From contig NZ_JAXCLX010000001.1 in the NCBI RefSeq assembly GCF_034044635.1, positions 62,001 to 126,000 of the forward strand: 64,000 nucleotides of DNA, written 5' to 3'. Shown in pieces: positions 18,818-29,200 of this stretch. The position numbers and the translations under genes were made by a program. The notes under the pieces were generated by a model. That model searched no databases. It saw only the letters and a program-made list of their open reading frames with translations, and had not been told where the DNA came from. Position 1 is the first letter of the stretch; each line of letters starts with the position of its first letter. The stretch is from Dongia rigui. Lineage in GTDB: Bacteria > Pseudomonadota > Alphaproteobacteria > Dongiales > Dongiaceae.

Positions 18818-20935
18818 TTAGAATGATGCCGAATAACTGACGGCGACCCGGTAATCGCGCCCTGGCGCCTCTTCGAGGGCGAGATAGCGCTCATAGGAAT
18901 TGTCAAACAGGTTTTCGATACCGGCATCGACCCGGAACCCGGCCAGCGGCCCCTCATCGGGGACCCAACTCGCGAACAAACCGACGACGTGATACCCATC
19001 GACCGCGAGAGTCTCATCCGCGACGCGGTCCTGCGCCCAGGCGATCTCGTTGGTGATGCCGGCACTGAGGTCGAGTGCCGGGATCTTGCCGCCGATGGTC
19101 AGCATCAGCTTGTCCGCCGGGATCGAGGTCAGCGGTTCGTCATCCGTCTTGTTGTCACCGCGGATGCGCGCATAGCTGCCGCCAAAGAACACATAGTCGG
19201 AATCATAGGCGAGGCTGATCTCGGCACCTTCGATCTCCGCCCGCGGCACGTTGACCGGCGTCGTCGTGAAGGTAAAGGTACCGAAATCCATCGTCACATC
19301 GCCATCGATGAAGTTCTTGGCGTCGGTATTGTAGTAGGCCGCATTGAAGCGCAGCGAGTCATGGGCCATGAGGACGTCTTCGAAATCCAGACGAATGCCA
19401 CCCTCCCAGGTTTCGGTCGATTCCGGCTTCAAATTGGGGTTCGGCACAAACACGTTGTTGAACGGCCCGAAGATCGCGAAATGAGTACCGCTGATGTACA
19501 TTTCGCGGATCGATGGCGCGCGATACCCCTGGCTATAGCTGCCATAGAGCGACGCCCATTCGAGCGGCTGCCAGTTGATCCCGACCTTGGGTGACAGACG
19601 GTCATCATTGCGGTCGTCGAAGTCGCTGCCTTCCGGATTGGTCTGGTAATAGTCCCAGCGCAGGCCCGGCGTGATGGTGAGCTGATCAAACAGCTTCATC
19701 GAATACTGGGCATAGATGCCGACGACGTCCTGCGTCGCGTCCGGATTCTGCCCCTGCTTTTCACCATTGACGCGACCTTCGCCGGCATCATGATAATACT
19801 CGGTGCCCAGCGTGAAGGCGTGTTGCGCCCAATCGGTGTCGAACTCGGCCGTGTTGAAGAGGTCTAAGCCGGTGGTCGTGAGGTCGGTTTTCGTGACCCG
19901 GTCGTAATCCTTCCCGTCATCCCTGATGTCGGTGTCATCGCGATAGAGCGTCGCCTGCAGATTGACCAGATCGGTATCGGGGCTGTCAAAGCTGTAGTGT
20001 GCTGTCGCCGTGCTCTTGCGTATCTCGTGATCGGCGCTGTACTCGAAATTGGCGTTGTCGACATCCGTGCCTAAGATGTCTTCGTCATCCGAGAAGATCA
20101 GCCCCGACAGTTCCAGGCGGTGCCCTTCGGCGGGATTGATGCCAAGCTTCACCAGGCCGTTCTGGATATCGGTCGAGCTGTGCTCAATGTTCCGGCCCGA
20201 GCCGCCTTCATAATCGTCGCCATTGCGATAGGTGAAATTGCCGAGGAAATCGACCTGCTCGACCGGTTTGTACGCAAGCGTCGTGCTGCTCAGCCATTCG
20301 TCATTCACGGAATGGAAGCCCCCCTTCACCTTGAAGCCGAAGGTATCGCCATCATCCAGGAAATCCTCGGCATCCTTTGTGGTGAGCGCCAGCACGCCAC
20401 CGATCGCCCCGCTGCCGTAAAGTGTCGAGCCAGTGCCCTTCAGCACCTCAACCTGCTTCAGCACGTCCGGATCGATGAACATGCTGCCGCCATGGGCGGC
20501 GCCGGTATTCTGCCGCGCGCCGTCGATCGTGGTGACGACGCGGTTCGAACCCCAGCCGGTACCGCCGAAGCCGCGGATATTGGGCTGCGATTGCGATCCC
20601 TTGGGACCGCCCTCCACTTCCACGCCAGGCAGATCGTTCAGGATGTCGCCAAGCGTCGATGGCTGGCTGCGCTCCAGGTCCTCGGCGCTGATCACGTCGA
20701 TTGTCGCCGGCACCTCATTGCGCGGCGTCGGTAGCTTCGTGCCGGTGACCGTCAGCGGCTCCAGAAAGATCGGCTCTTCCGCCGGCGCGGCTGCCGGATC
20801 TTCCGTGGGCGGTGTCGCGCCGCCATCCTGCGCCACCTGTGAATTGGCGCCGGATCCGGCGGGTTGTTCAGCCAATGCAGGCCCTGCCAGCCCGCAAATC
20901 AAGGTCGCAACAATCGATACCGTTCGCGTCAACAT
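18818..20935 (-). CDS. hmuR: TonB-dependent hemin receptor
   Basis: This 705-residue outer-membrane protein has a signal peptide (cleavage near ALA-EQ, residues 20-24), a plug domain from about residue 70 (PATIDVISAEDLERSQ, then QPNIRGFGG) and a beta-barrel ending in a terminal Phe. The barrel holds the heme-receptor signature: YRAP (471-474, a FRAP variant), His485 and NPNL (499-502). The ATG at 20935 has GGGGGACAT upstream. It is the first gene of the heme operon and faces a Fur/Irr-like palindrome about 117 bases upstream, so iron repression is expected. Ligand choice is inferred from the motif and the operon. Confidence 0.93.
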   Translation of the reverse strand: MLTRTVSIVATLICGLAGPALAEQPAGSGANSQVAQDGGATPPTEDPAAAPAEEPIFLEPLTVTGTKLPTPRNEVPATIDVISAEDLERSQPSTLGDILNDLPGVEVEGGPKGSQSQPNIRGFGGTGWGSNRVVTTIDGARQNTGAAHGGSMFIDPDVLKQVEVLKGTGSTLYGSGAIGGVLALTTKDAEDFLDDGDTFGFKVKGGFHSVNDEWLSSTTLAYKPVEQVDFLGNFTYRNGDDYEGGSGRNIEHSSTDIQNGLVKLGINPAEGHRLELSGLIFSDDEDILGTDVDNANFEYSADHEIRKSTATAHYSFDSPDTDLVNLQATLYRDDTDIRDDGKDYDRVTKTDLTTTGLDLFNTAEFDTDWAQHAFTLGTEYYHDAGEGRVNGEKQGQNPDATQDVVGIYAQYSMKLFDQLTITPGLRWDYYQTNPEGSDFDDRNDDRLSPKVGINWQPLEWASLYGSYSQGYRAPSIREMYISGTHFAIFGPFNNVFVPNPNLKPESTETWEGGIRLDFEDVLMAHDSLRFNAAYYNTDAKNFIDGDVTMDFGTFTFTTTPVNVPRAEIEGAEISLAYDSDYVFFGGSYARIRGDNKTDDEPLTSIPADKLMLTIGGKIPALDLSAGITNEIAWAQDRVADETLAVDGYHVVGLFASWVPDEGPLAGFRVDAGIENLFDNSYERYLALEEAPGRDYRVAVSYSASF

Positions 20936-21236
20936 ATGTCCCCCAGGGCGCCATCAAGAAAGAGTGCTCTTGGCTGGCCCTGCTGGAACCGACGGGCGGT
21001 GCAGGCTCGCTACATGAATGATAGCGGCGCCCCCATCCGGGCATCGCTATTATGCGAATGATTCGCATTTGCGATTGTTTTACCGATTCTCCGACACGCC
21101 TGCAACTGTCTTCTCGTCGCGCAATCCGACCCATGAGCGGCCTCAGAAAAAATGGGGAAGTATCCCGATGTCCCTTGATGCGGCCGCGCCTAGCTTCCCG
21201 GCTCACCATCCAGGAACAACATCGGGAGATTTGAAG
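20936..21236. other. Divergent intergenic region between heme operon and exported protein
   Basis: About 300 bases separate the heme receptor start from the preferred start of the rightward exported-protein gene. The region holds the iron-box palindrome at 21052-21068. If ATG 21168 is the true start on the right, part of this stretch is coding. Nothing else was recognised. Confidence 0.6.
21052..21068. promoter_or_regulatory. Fur/Irr-like iron box
   Basis: The sequence ATGCGAATGATTCGCAT is a perfect 8-bp inverted repeat around one central base. Its core GAATGATTC resembles Fur/Mur/Irr operators, which are AT-rich palindromes of the AATGATxATCATT type. It lies between the leftward heme operon and a rightward exported-protein gene and could control both. 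Which iron regulator binds cannot be told from the sequence. Confidence 0.7.
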
Positions 21237-21728
21237 TTGAGCAAACACACGACGATCGCGCGGCTCGCCGCATCCGCCCTGTTCTTCACCAGCGCCGCCT
21301 GCGCCCTCGCTGCCGACGGCGGCAACCTGCCGGACCAGGTCCGCAAGGCCAACTCCCGCTTCGAAGACATGAAGGTCGCGGTGAAGGAAGGCTACGCCCC
21401 CATTCCCTGCACCAGCGGCATTGAAGGCGGCGCCATGGGCGTCCACTACGTCAACGCCAACCTCATCAACGACACGGTCGAACTCGATAAGCCCGAAGCC
21501 GTGATGTACGAGCCGATGAAGGACGGCAGAATGAAGCTGGTCGCCGTTGAATACATCGCCACCAAAGGCCCGGCCAATCTCGGTGGCCAGTTGTTCAGCT
21601 TCACCAACACGCCCAATCGCTATGGCCTGCCGGCATTTTACGAGCTTCATGTCTGGGCCTGGAAGAAGAACCCGAAAGGTGTCTTCGCCGACATGAATCC
21701 GGACGTCTCTTGCGAGCACGCCCACTGA
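21237..21728 (+). CDS. Exported protein of unknown function, candidate iron-regulated
   Basis: From the TTG at 21237 (GGGAG eight bases before it) the protein has 163 residues and begins with an ideal signal peptide: a Lys/Arg-containing start, hydrophobic AASALFF core and cleavage near ALA-AD. The in-frame ATG at 21168 would add 23 residues. The mature part has a Cys pair (one near the start of the domain in PIPCTSG, one near the end in VSCEHAH), a GGAMGVHYVN motif and a His-rich tail. I do not recognise the family. It is divergent from the heme operon across the iron box, so iron-responsive expression and a role in the periplasm are likely but inferred. Cys and His residues could bind metal or heme. 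Confidence 0.75.
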   Translation: MSKHTTIARLAASALFFTSAACALAADGGNLPDQVRKANSRFEDMKVAVKEGYAPIPCTSGIEGGAMGVHYVNANLINDTVELDKPEAVMYEPMKDGRMKLVAVEYIATKGPANLGGQLFSFTNTPNRYGLPAFYELHVWAWKKNPKGVFADMNPDVSCEHAH

Positions 21729-22086
21729 TACTCCAGAACGACCTCTGTCTGTGACCTCAGCCGACCGGCGCCCGCCGGTCGGCCTCTTCTCAACAACACA
21801 TGCCTAATCGCCACGGCGTCGATCGCAGCAGACGCTACCGGCAGCGGGCACTAACATTTCATTTACCAAGCCGGCCCGTCACCGCGCGATTAACGGACAC
21901 CCGGTGTCAGTGGCAATAATCAGACGTTCCGGCAGAAATTGGTCGCGAAACGGCACCTCGCGTGTGTGCCGACGGCGATTTCTCCGGCCGAATCGGTGCG
22001 GCGTTAAAGGATTATTCTGTTTCCTGACCGATGCTCGGACATGCGAGCGACGCATCCGTCGGCTCTTGGCATTCGGCGAGGCGAAG
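21729..22086. other. Gene-free stretch with one terminator
   Basis: This stretch of about 358 bases holds a strong hairpin at 21760-21783. Beyond it, an open frame extends upstream of the next gene with Arg-rich, unconvincing translation. No RNA gene or operator was recognised. Confidence 0.5.
21760..21790 (+). terminator. Terminator-like hairpin after the exported-protein gene
   Basis: A perfect 10-bp stem (GCCGACCGGC/GCCGGTCGGC) with a four-base loop sits about 32 bases after the stop. It is followed by CTCTTCT, a weak U-rich tract, so termination is plausible but may be incomplete. Confidence 0.6.
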
Positions 22087-22605
22087 TTGAACGATCAGAC
22101 GTTGCATGAGACCGCGATGGAGGTTCTGGCGAACTTTCGCCGTCTGCGCGAGATTCAGGCAGCCTATGCGCTGGAATGGCCGCGCCTCAACGACAGGCTG
22201 CGCCCGCTCCTGCCGTCGCTCTCCAGTGACATGCAGGAAGTCGTGCAGCGTGACATGACACTGATCAGCGACACAATTCTCGATGCGGATGAACGACTGA
22301 TCAAGGCTGCCGCGGCCCTGCTTGTTGCCGCCGACGCGGCGCATGGCCTGACCGATCTACCGGCCCAGGCTGTCTGCCGGCTGGAAATGATCAGCCAAAG
22401 CGCCATTCGTCGGACCGCACCCAATGTCGTCTATCTGCCGGCGCGCCGCCATCGCCCGCCACGACACGATCAAGCGACCGTCACCGGCCAATGCCGGATC
22501 GCCGAGGTGGAGAACCGCGTGCTCGGTATCATGCTGGATGAGCTGGAGACGGGCCTCGGACAACTGACCGGCGCCCTGGAGCATTCAGCTGCCATGGATG
22601 CCTGA
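22087..22605 (+). CDS. Hypothetical helical protein upstream of PAS protein
   Basis: The protein has about 172 residues from a TTG at 22087; ATG 22117 is an alternative, and the frame stays open to 21904. The text is strongly helical (AMEVLANFRRLREIQAAYALEWPRLN, split by Pro-rich turns) and low in Gly, with no signal peptide or membrane segment. The C-terminal half contains a basic RRHRPPRHDQ stretch and another helix (LGIMLDELETGLGQLTGALE). I do not recognise it. Its stop lies inside the start of the PAS_5 gene (8-base overlap), so the two are probably translated together, hinting at a shared sensory or regulatory role. Confidence 0.6.
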   Translation: MNDQTLHETAMEVLANFRRLREIQAAYALEWPRLNDRLRPLLPSLSSDMQEVVQRDMTLISDTILDADERLIKAAAALLVAADAAHGLTDLPAQAVCRLEMISQSAIRRTAPNVVYLPARRHRPPRHDQATVTGQCRIAEVENRVLGIMLDELETGLGQLTGALEHSAAMDA

Positions 22606-23152
22606 CGTGCAGCAATTGGATCCCACCATCTTTGATATCGCCCGGCCGGACCAGAAATCATCCTTAGGCGAAGAATCCGCATCGGGTCACTATCGCCGCT
22701 CGACCTCGCTTGGGTTCCTCACGACCTGTTCCCCGTTGCTGGCCGGCTTCTACAATTATTGGAACGAAAAGCGCGGCAATCGTCCCATGCCGTCGCGCGC
22801 CGATCTCGATCCGATCGACATGAAGCGCTGGCTGCCCGGCATCATCATCGTCGACGTGCTCGAAAACCCGCGCCGCCTGGTCTACCGCCTGGTCGGCTCC
22901 CGCTCCGTCGCCCTGCGCCAAGCCGACGTTACCGGCAAGACCGTCGTCGAGGCCTATCATGGCACGTCGCTGGGCGATGTGCTGGAAAACTATCGCCTGG
23001 TGATCGACGAACATCGCGTCGTCTACGACGCCGAGCAGAAGCCCTCCGGCAGCGGATTGCTCAAAGACAGCGAAACCCTCCTGTTGCCGCTGTCGAGCGA
23101 CGGCACCAAGGTCGACAAGGTCATTGTCTATATCGAAGTCGCCAACACCTGA
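22598..23152 (+). CDS. PAS domain protein (PAS_5 type)
   Basis: The 184-residue protein is dominated by one PAS_5-like domain, about residues 45-180. It has the family phrase YWNEKRGNRPMPSRADLDP, then WLPGIIIVDVLENPRRLVYRLVGS, and a final strand LLPLSSDGTKVDKVIVYIEV. No output domain is attached, which is normal for this family, abundant in Rhodospirillales-type genomes and of unknown function. The ATG at 22598 overlaps the end of the helical gene before it. It may sense a small ligand or act by protein-protein contact; no target is visible. Confidence 0.85.
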   Translation: MPDVQQLDPTIFDIARPDQKSSLGEESASGHYRRSTSLGFLTTCSPLLAGFYNYWNEKRGNRPMPSRADLDPIDMKRWLPGIIIVDVLENPRRLVYRLVGSRSVALRQADVTGKTVVEAYHGTSLGDVLENYRLVIDEHRVVYDAEQKPSGSGLLKDSETLLLPLSSDGTKVDKVIVYIEVANT

Positions 23153-23176
23153 AGCCGACGCTCTGAAATGACAACA

Positions 23177-23200
23177 CCCTCCCCGCCGTCATGGGGAGGG
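23177..23200. terminator. Hairpin between convergent PAS and RTX genes
   Basis: An 8-bp perfect stem CCCTCCCC/GGGGAGGG with an 8-base loop lies in the 72-base gap between two convergent genes. Neither side has a run of T, so it may act weakly in both directions or with Rho. Confidence 0.45.
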
Positions 23201-23224
23201 CGTCGTTCCGTCCGGTTCAGTCGA

Positions 23225-26200
23225 TCAAGTCGCCATCACTATATGGGATTCATTCAAGATATCCGTAATCGACGTCAGTCCCGTGGCGCCTGTGCCGAAC
23301 TTCTGGAAGGTCAGCGTGTGATTGTCATCAAACGTAATGATGACATCCTTTCCCACACCGAGATCCTGAATGCTCAAGATTGCATCATCGATCTCATCAA
23401 TGATGCTGCCGTTGTGATTGCCGTTGAGATCGATCACTTCATGGAAGGCCAGAAAGTCCTGCACCTTGTTGAAATCTGTGATGATATCGTTGCCTTCACT
23501 GATGGTGGGGTCATAGAAGGTGAACGTATCGTTGCCGGCGCCGCCGGTCAGCGTATCGTTGCCGTCATCGCCGATCAGCCAGTCATTGCCGGCGCCGCCG
23601 ATCAGCGTATCGTTGCCGCCGCCGGCAAACAGCCAGTCATTGCCGGCACCGCCATCTAGGGCATTGGCAGCGTTGTTGCCGGTGATTTCGTTGTCGAGCG
23701 TGTTGCCGGTCACGTTCAGCAGCAGTGTGCCGGTGTCGTGGATGTCGAAGTTCTCGACATTGGCATTGACTGTCAGCGTCGTCGCCTTGGTCAGCACCAC
23801 CGCATTGGCATTGTGCAGTTCGATGGTGTCATAGGTCCCGGCCCCCGTCAGTTCCGTCACGGTGTCTTCGAGCACAGCCGTGGCCGTCGCACCGGTTCCA
23901 TTCTGCGCCAGTTCGACATGATAGTGGTCGTTACCCGCCCCACCCTGCAGAATGTCGTTGCCAATACCGCCGGTCAGTTCATCGTGGCCATCGCCACCGA
24001 TCAAGGTATCAATCCCCTTGCCGCCGATGAGGTTGTCGTCGAACTTGCTGCCGGTGATCGTATCGTTGCCGTCCCCGCCATCGATGGTCAGGACATCCAG
24101 AGTCTGGGCGAAGTTCACCGCCGCGGCATTCAGGATGTTGTTGAGCGAATTACCCTTCAGTTCAGCCTCGGCGTCGAACGCCTTGTAAGTGACATTCTCG
24201 ACATTGGCATAATCGGCGAGGTCGATATCGACCGATGCCAGGATCGTGTCGATGCCGGACCCGACGGCATCATCCTCGACAATGTCGTCATCCGCGCTGT
24301 CGACATGATAGGTGTCGTTGCCGGCGCCGCCGGTCATGAGATCATTGCCGGTCCCACCATCAAGCACGTCATTGGCTTTGTTGCCGGTCAGCGTGTCGTC
24401 GCCGCCGCCGCCATTGAGCGTGTTGATGCCGGTGCCGCCGCTCAGCACATTGGCATTCCCGGATCCGGTGAACGTCCAGGCAGACGCGCCGGTATAGCCG
24501 TAATTCTCGATCGCGCCCACAAATTGGGTCGACACGAACGTCCGAATGACCGTGTCCCCCAGTTCGGCGTCCGTGATGGTGTCCTTGGCATTGTCGAGCA
24601 CGAAAACATCGTTGCCATCGCCGCCGGTAAAGGTGTCGTTACCGAGACCGCCGTCAAGCCAGTCGTTGCCACCTTCGCCATAAAGGGAATTGGCAGCCGC
24701 ATTGCCGATCAGCTTGTTGTCGACGATATTGCCATGAATCTCGGCAGCGCGGGTACCAAGCACCGTCAGGTTCTCGACATTGAAATAGTCGTCGAGCACG
24801 ACGCTGTTCTTCGTCGTCAAGGTAATCTCGACTGTGTCGATGCCCTCGCCGACCTCTTCGAACATCGTGTCACTCTCGTCCATCCGGTAGGTATCGTCGC
24901 CCTGCTCGCCCTCCAGCGAATCGGCACCGATGCCGCCGATCAGGATGTCATTGCCGCCCCCGCCTTTCAGGGTGTCGTTGCCGGCACCGCCGTCGATGAT
25001 GTTGTCTGGAACGCCACCGCTGATGACATTGTTCGAGTTGTTGCCCGTCAGGTTGAGCTTGGCAACAAGCGCAAGGCTCGCGTCGAGATCCTCGATCGTC
25101 GCTGCAAGGACGATGCTGGTGGCCGTCGTCGTGGCGAGGGTTCCCGTCAGCACCAGCTTGTCCGCCGTTCCCTGATTGGCGTCTTCGATCACGGTGTCTT
25201 CCAGCTTCGCCGCCGTCCCGGACAGGACCAGATCCACCACATAGGTATCGTTGCCGGCACCGCCTTTGAGGATGTCGATCCCCGCACCGCCCGTCAGCTT
25301 ATCGTTGCCGGCCCAGCCCTCCAGCGTATCATTGCCGTCGCCGCCACTCAGCACATTGTTGCCGCTGTTGCCGATGATGACATTGGCGACACCACTGCCT
25401 TCGCCTGTGAGATCGGCCCCGGTCCCAACCCCCGTATCCAGCAGCGTCACGTTCTCGACATTCTGATAATTGGCAAGCACGACCGACACCAGGCTCTTGA
25501 TCGTATCCACGCCCTCGTCGGAAAGTTCGGTCACCGTATCGGCCGCAGCGTCGATGAAATAGGTGTCGTTGCCGGCACCGCCTTTCAGCGCGTCATTGCC
25601 GATGCCGCCATCCAGGATGTCGTTGGCCTTGTTGCCGGTCAGCGTGTCGTTGCCGCCGCCACCATTGAGCGTGTTGATGCCGGTACCGCCGGTCAGCACG
25701 TTGGCATTCCCCGACCCGGTGAACGTCCAGGCGGACGCGCCGGTATAGCCGTAATTCTCGATCGCGCCGACAAATTGGTTCGACACGAACGCGCGCATGA
25801 CGGTATCCCCCGCCTCGCCGTCGCCCACCGCGATCTTGTCATTGACATTGTCGAAGACGAACACATCATTGCCAGCACCGCCGGTATAGGTGTCGTTGCC
25901 GAGGCCCCCATCCAGCCAGTCGTCGCCACCCTCGCCATACAAGGAATTGGCGGCCGCATTGCCGATCAGCTTGTTGTCGGCATTATTGCCATAGATATCG
26001 GCAGCGCGGGTCCCGAGCACCGTGAGGTTCTCGATACTGAGGTAATCGTCAACACCGGCGTTGTTCTTCGTCGTCAAGGTGATCTCGACCGTATCGATGC
26101 CCTTCCCGATCACTTCGGTGACCTTGTCGCTCTCGTCGATCCGGTAGGTGTCGTTACCGTCGCCGCCCTCCAGCGTATCGGTACCGATGCCACCGATCAG

Positions 26201-29200
26201 GACATCGTTACCGTCACCGCCCTGCAGCGTATCGTTCCCGGCGGCGCCATCGATGATGTTATCGAGCTGGTTACCGGTGATGACGTTGTTAGAGGTGTTG
26301 CCGGTGAGGTTAAGCTTGTCGACACTCGCCTGGCTCGCATCCAGATCCTCGAGCGTCGCCGCGAGGACGATGCTGGTCACCGTCGTCGTGGCGACAGTGC
26401 CCGTCAGCACCAGCTTGTCCGCCGTTCCCTGATTGGCATCTTCTGTCACGGTATCTTCGAGCTTTGCCGACGTCCCAGACAGGACCAAATTGACCTCATA
26501 AGCGTCGCTGCCGGCACCACCTTTCAGGATGTCGATTCCTGCACCGCCGGTCAGCGTGTCGTTACCGGCCCAGCCCTCCAGCGTATCATTGCCAATGCCG
26601 CCGTTCAGCGCATTGTCACCGCTATTGCCGATGATGAGGTTGGCGCCGTCGCTGCCTTCGCCGCTGAGGTTGTCTCCGGTCCCGACCCCGTAATCCATCA
26701 GCGTCAGGTTTTCGACGTTGAGATAATTGCCAAGAACGACCGAGACCAGGCTCTTGATCGTATCCACGCCTTCATTGGTAAGTTCGGTCACCACATCAGC
26801 CGCGTCATCGACAAAATAAGTGTCGTTGCCGGCACCACCCTTCATCGTGTCATTGCCGAGGCCGCCATCCAGGATGTCGTTGCCGGCATTCCCGACCAGC
26901 GTATCGTTGCCGATGCCGCCATTCAGCGTGTCGGCGCCCGAGCCGCCTTCCAGGCGATTTACCCCGTCGGTGCCGGTGAAGGCCCAGGCGGACGTGCCGG
27001 TATAGGTGTAGTTTTCGATGCCCTGCAGCGTCGTCGTCAGCAAGACACTGGACTTCACCGTGTCGACGCCATCGCCACCCGTCTCATCGACGCTGTCCTT
27101 GAGGCTGTCGATGACGTAAATATCGTCACCGGCACCGCCCAGGAGAATATCGTTGCCGGCGCCGCCATCCAGCGTGTCGTCGCCGATGCCGCCTTTCAGC
27201 GTGTTGACGGCACTGTTCCCGGTGATGATGTTGTCGAGCCCATTACCCTCGACATTCCCCGCCAAGGTGCCGAGCAGCTTGAAGTTCTCGACGTCGTCCG
27301 CGACGAAAAAAGAGAGCCCCGCCTTGGTCGCCGTCATCTCGACGGTATCGGTGCCCTCGCCAGCCAGCTCAGTCGTCGAATCATTCTCGTCGACGCGATA
27401 GATATCGTCGCCATCGCCGCCTTCCAGCGCGTCAAGACCGGCACCGCCGATCAGGATGTCGTTGCCGATACCGCCTTGCAGCGTGTCATCGCCGGCGCCG
27501 CCGTCGATGGTGTTGTCGAACAGGTTACCGGTGATGAAATTGCTGGCCGCGTTTCCGGTGAGGTTGAGCTTGGCGACATTCGCATCGCTGGCGTCAAGGT
27601 TTTCAAATCCCGCCGCCAGGACAATAGTGGTGGCGGTCGTCGCGGCGACAGTGCCTTTCAGAACCAGCTTGTCGCCGGTATCGACATTGGCCTCTTCGCT
27701 GATCGTGTCTTCAAGCTTTGCCGCCGTGCCGGATTGGACCAGCAGCACCTCATAGGTGTCGTCACCGGCGCCGCCTTTGAGGATGTCCACACCCTCACCG
27801 CCGACCAGTACATCTTCACCAGCCCGCCCCTCCAGCGTATCGTTGCCGCTACCGCCGCTCAGCAGATTGTCGCCGCTATTGCCGATGATGATATTGGCGC
27901 TGCCGGTGCCTTCCCCTTTGAGATTGCTGCCAACACCGGGAGTTTCGTCCAGCAGTGTGATGTTCTCGACATTGTCGTATTTGCCGCTGGCGAGGTCGAT
28001 ATCCACCAGGCTCTTGATGGTATCGATGCCGCCATTGGCAAGTTCATTGACCTCATCCGCGCTATCGTCGACGAAATAGGTATCGTTGCCGGCACCGCCG
28101 GTCATCGTATCTTCGCCTTCGCCGCCATCCAGGATGTCATCGCCGGCATTGCCGATCAGCGTGTCGATGCCGATGCCGCCCGTCAGCTTATCGATGCCGG
28201 TGCCACCTTCCAGGCGGTTATCGTCGTCAGTGCCGGTGAAGGTCCAAGCCGCCGTGCCGGTATAGGTATAGTTCTCCACATCATCGAACCCCTGGGTCAG
28301 CGTCACGCTGGCCTTGACCGTGTCGATGCCATCGCCACCCGTCTCATCGACGCTGTCCTTTAGGCTGTCGATGACATAGGTGTCGTCACCGATACCGCCC
28401 AGGAGAATATCGTTACCGGCGCCGCCATCCAGCGTGTCGTCGCCGATACCGCCCGACAGGGTGTTGGCTGCGGCATTGCCGGTAATGACGTTGTTCTCGT
28501 CATTGCCCGCGACGTTGGTCGCCAGCGTGCCCAGCACCTTGGCATTCTCGAAGAACGCATCCATCTGCAGCGTGTAGCCGGCCGCCTTGGTCGTCAGCTC
28601 GATGGAATCGATGCCTTCGCCATCCGCTTCGAGGAGCTCATCGGACTCATCGATCTGATAGAGGTCGTCGCCCTTGCCGCCCTCGAGTTCGTCATTGCCG
28701 AGGCCGCCAATCAGCGTGTCGTTGCCATCGCCGCCATAGAGCGTGTCATTGCCGGCCGCGCCATCCAGGATATTGGCTGCCAAATTGCCGATGATCGAGT
28801 TGTTCTGCCCATTGCCGGTGATGTTGATCCAGGTCTTGTCCGTCTGGCTGGCATCGAAGCCTTCGATATTGGCCCCGATCGTCAGCGTCGTCGCCTTCGT
28901 CAACGCAAGCGTGGATGTGGACGCCAGTTCGATCGTATCCTCATCGCCTTCATTGACAAGTTCTGTGACCGTGTCCTCCAGCTTTACCGCACCAGACGCC
29001 AAGACGAGATTGACAATATAGTCGTCGTCCCCGGCGCCGCCCTTCAATGTGTCGATACCTGCGCCACCGGTCAGCTTGTCGCTGCCGGCACCGCCGTCAA
29101 TCGTATCGTCGCCGCCGGCACCATCGAGATCATTGTTCCCGATATTGCCAATGATGACGTTCTTGCCACTGTCGCCCGTGGCATCGATGTCGATATCCTG

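Noticed and set aside
23738..28363. A 1541-codon open frame on the plus strand
   Set aside because: It is antisense to the RTX gene; the repetitive GC-rich sequence keeps the opposite strand open, and its translation only mirrors the RTX period.
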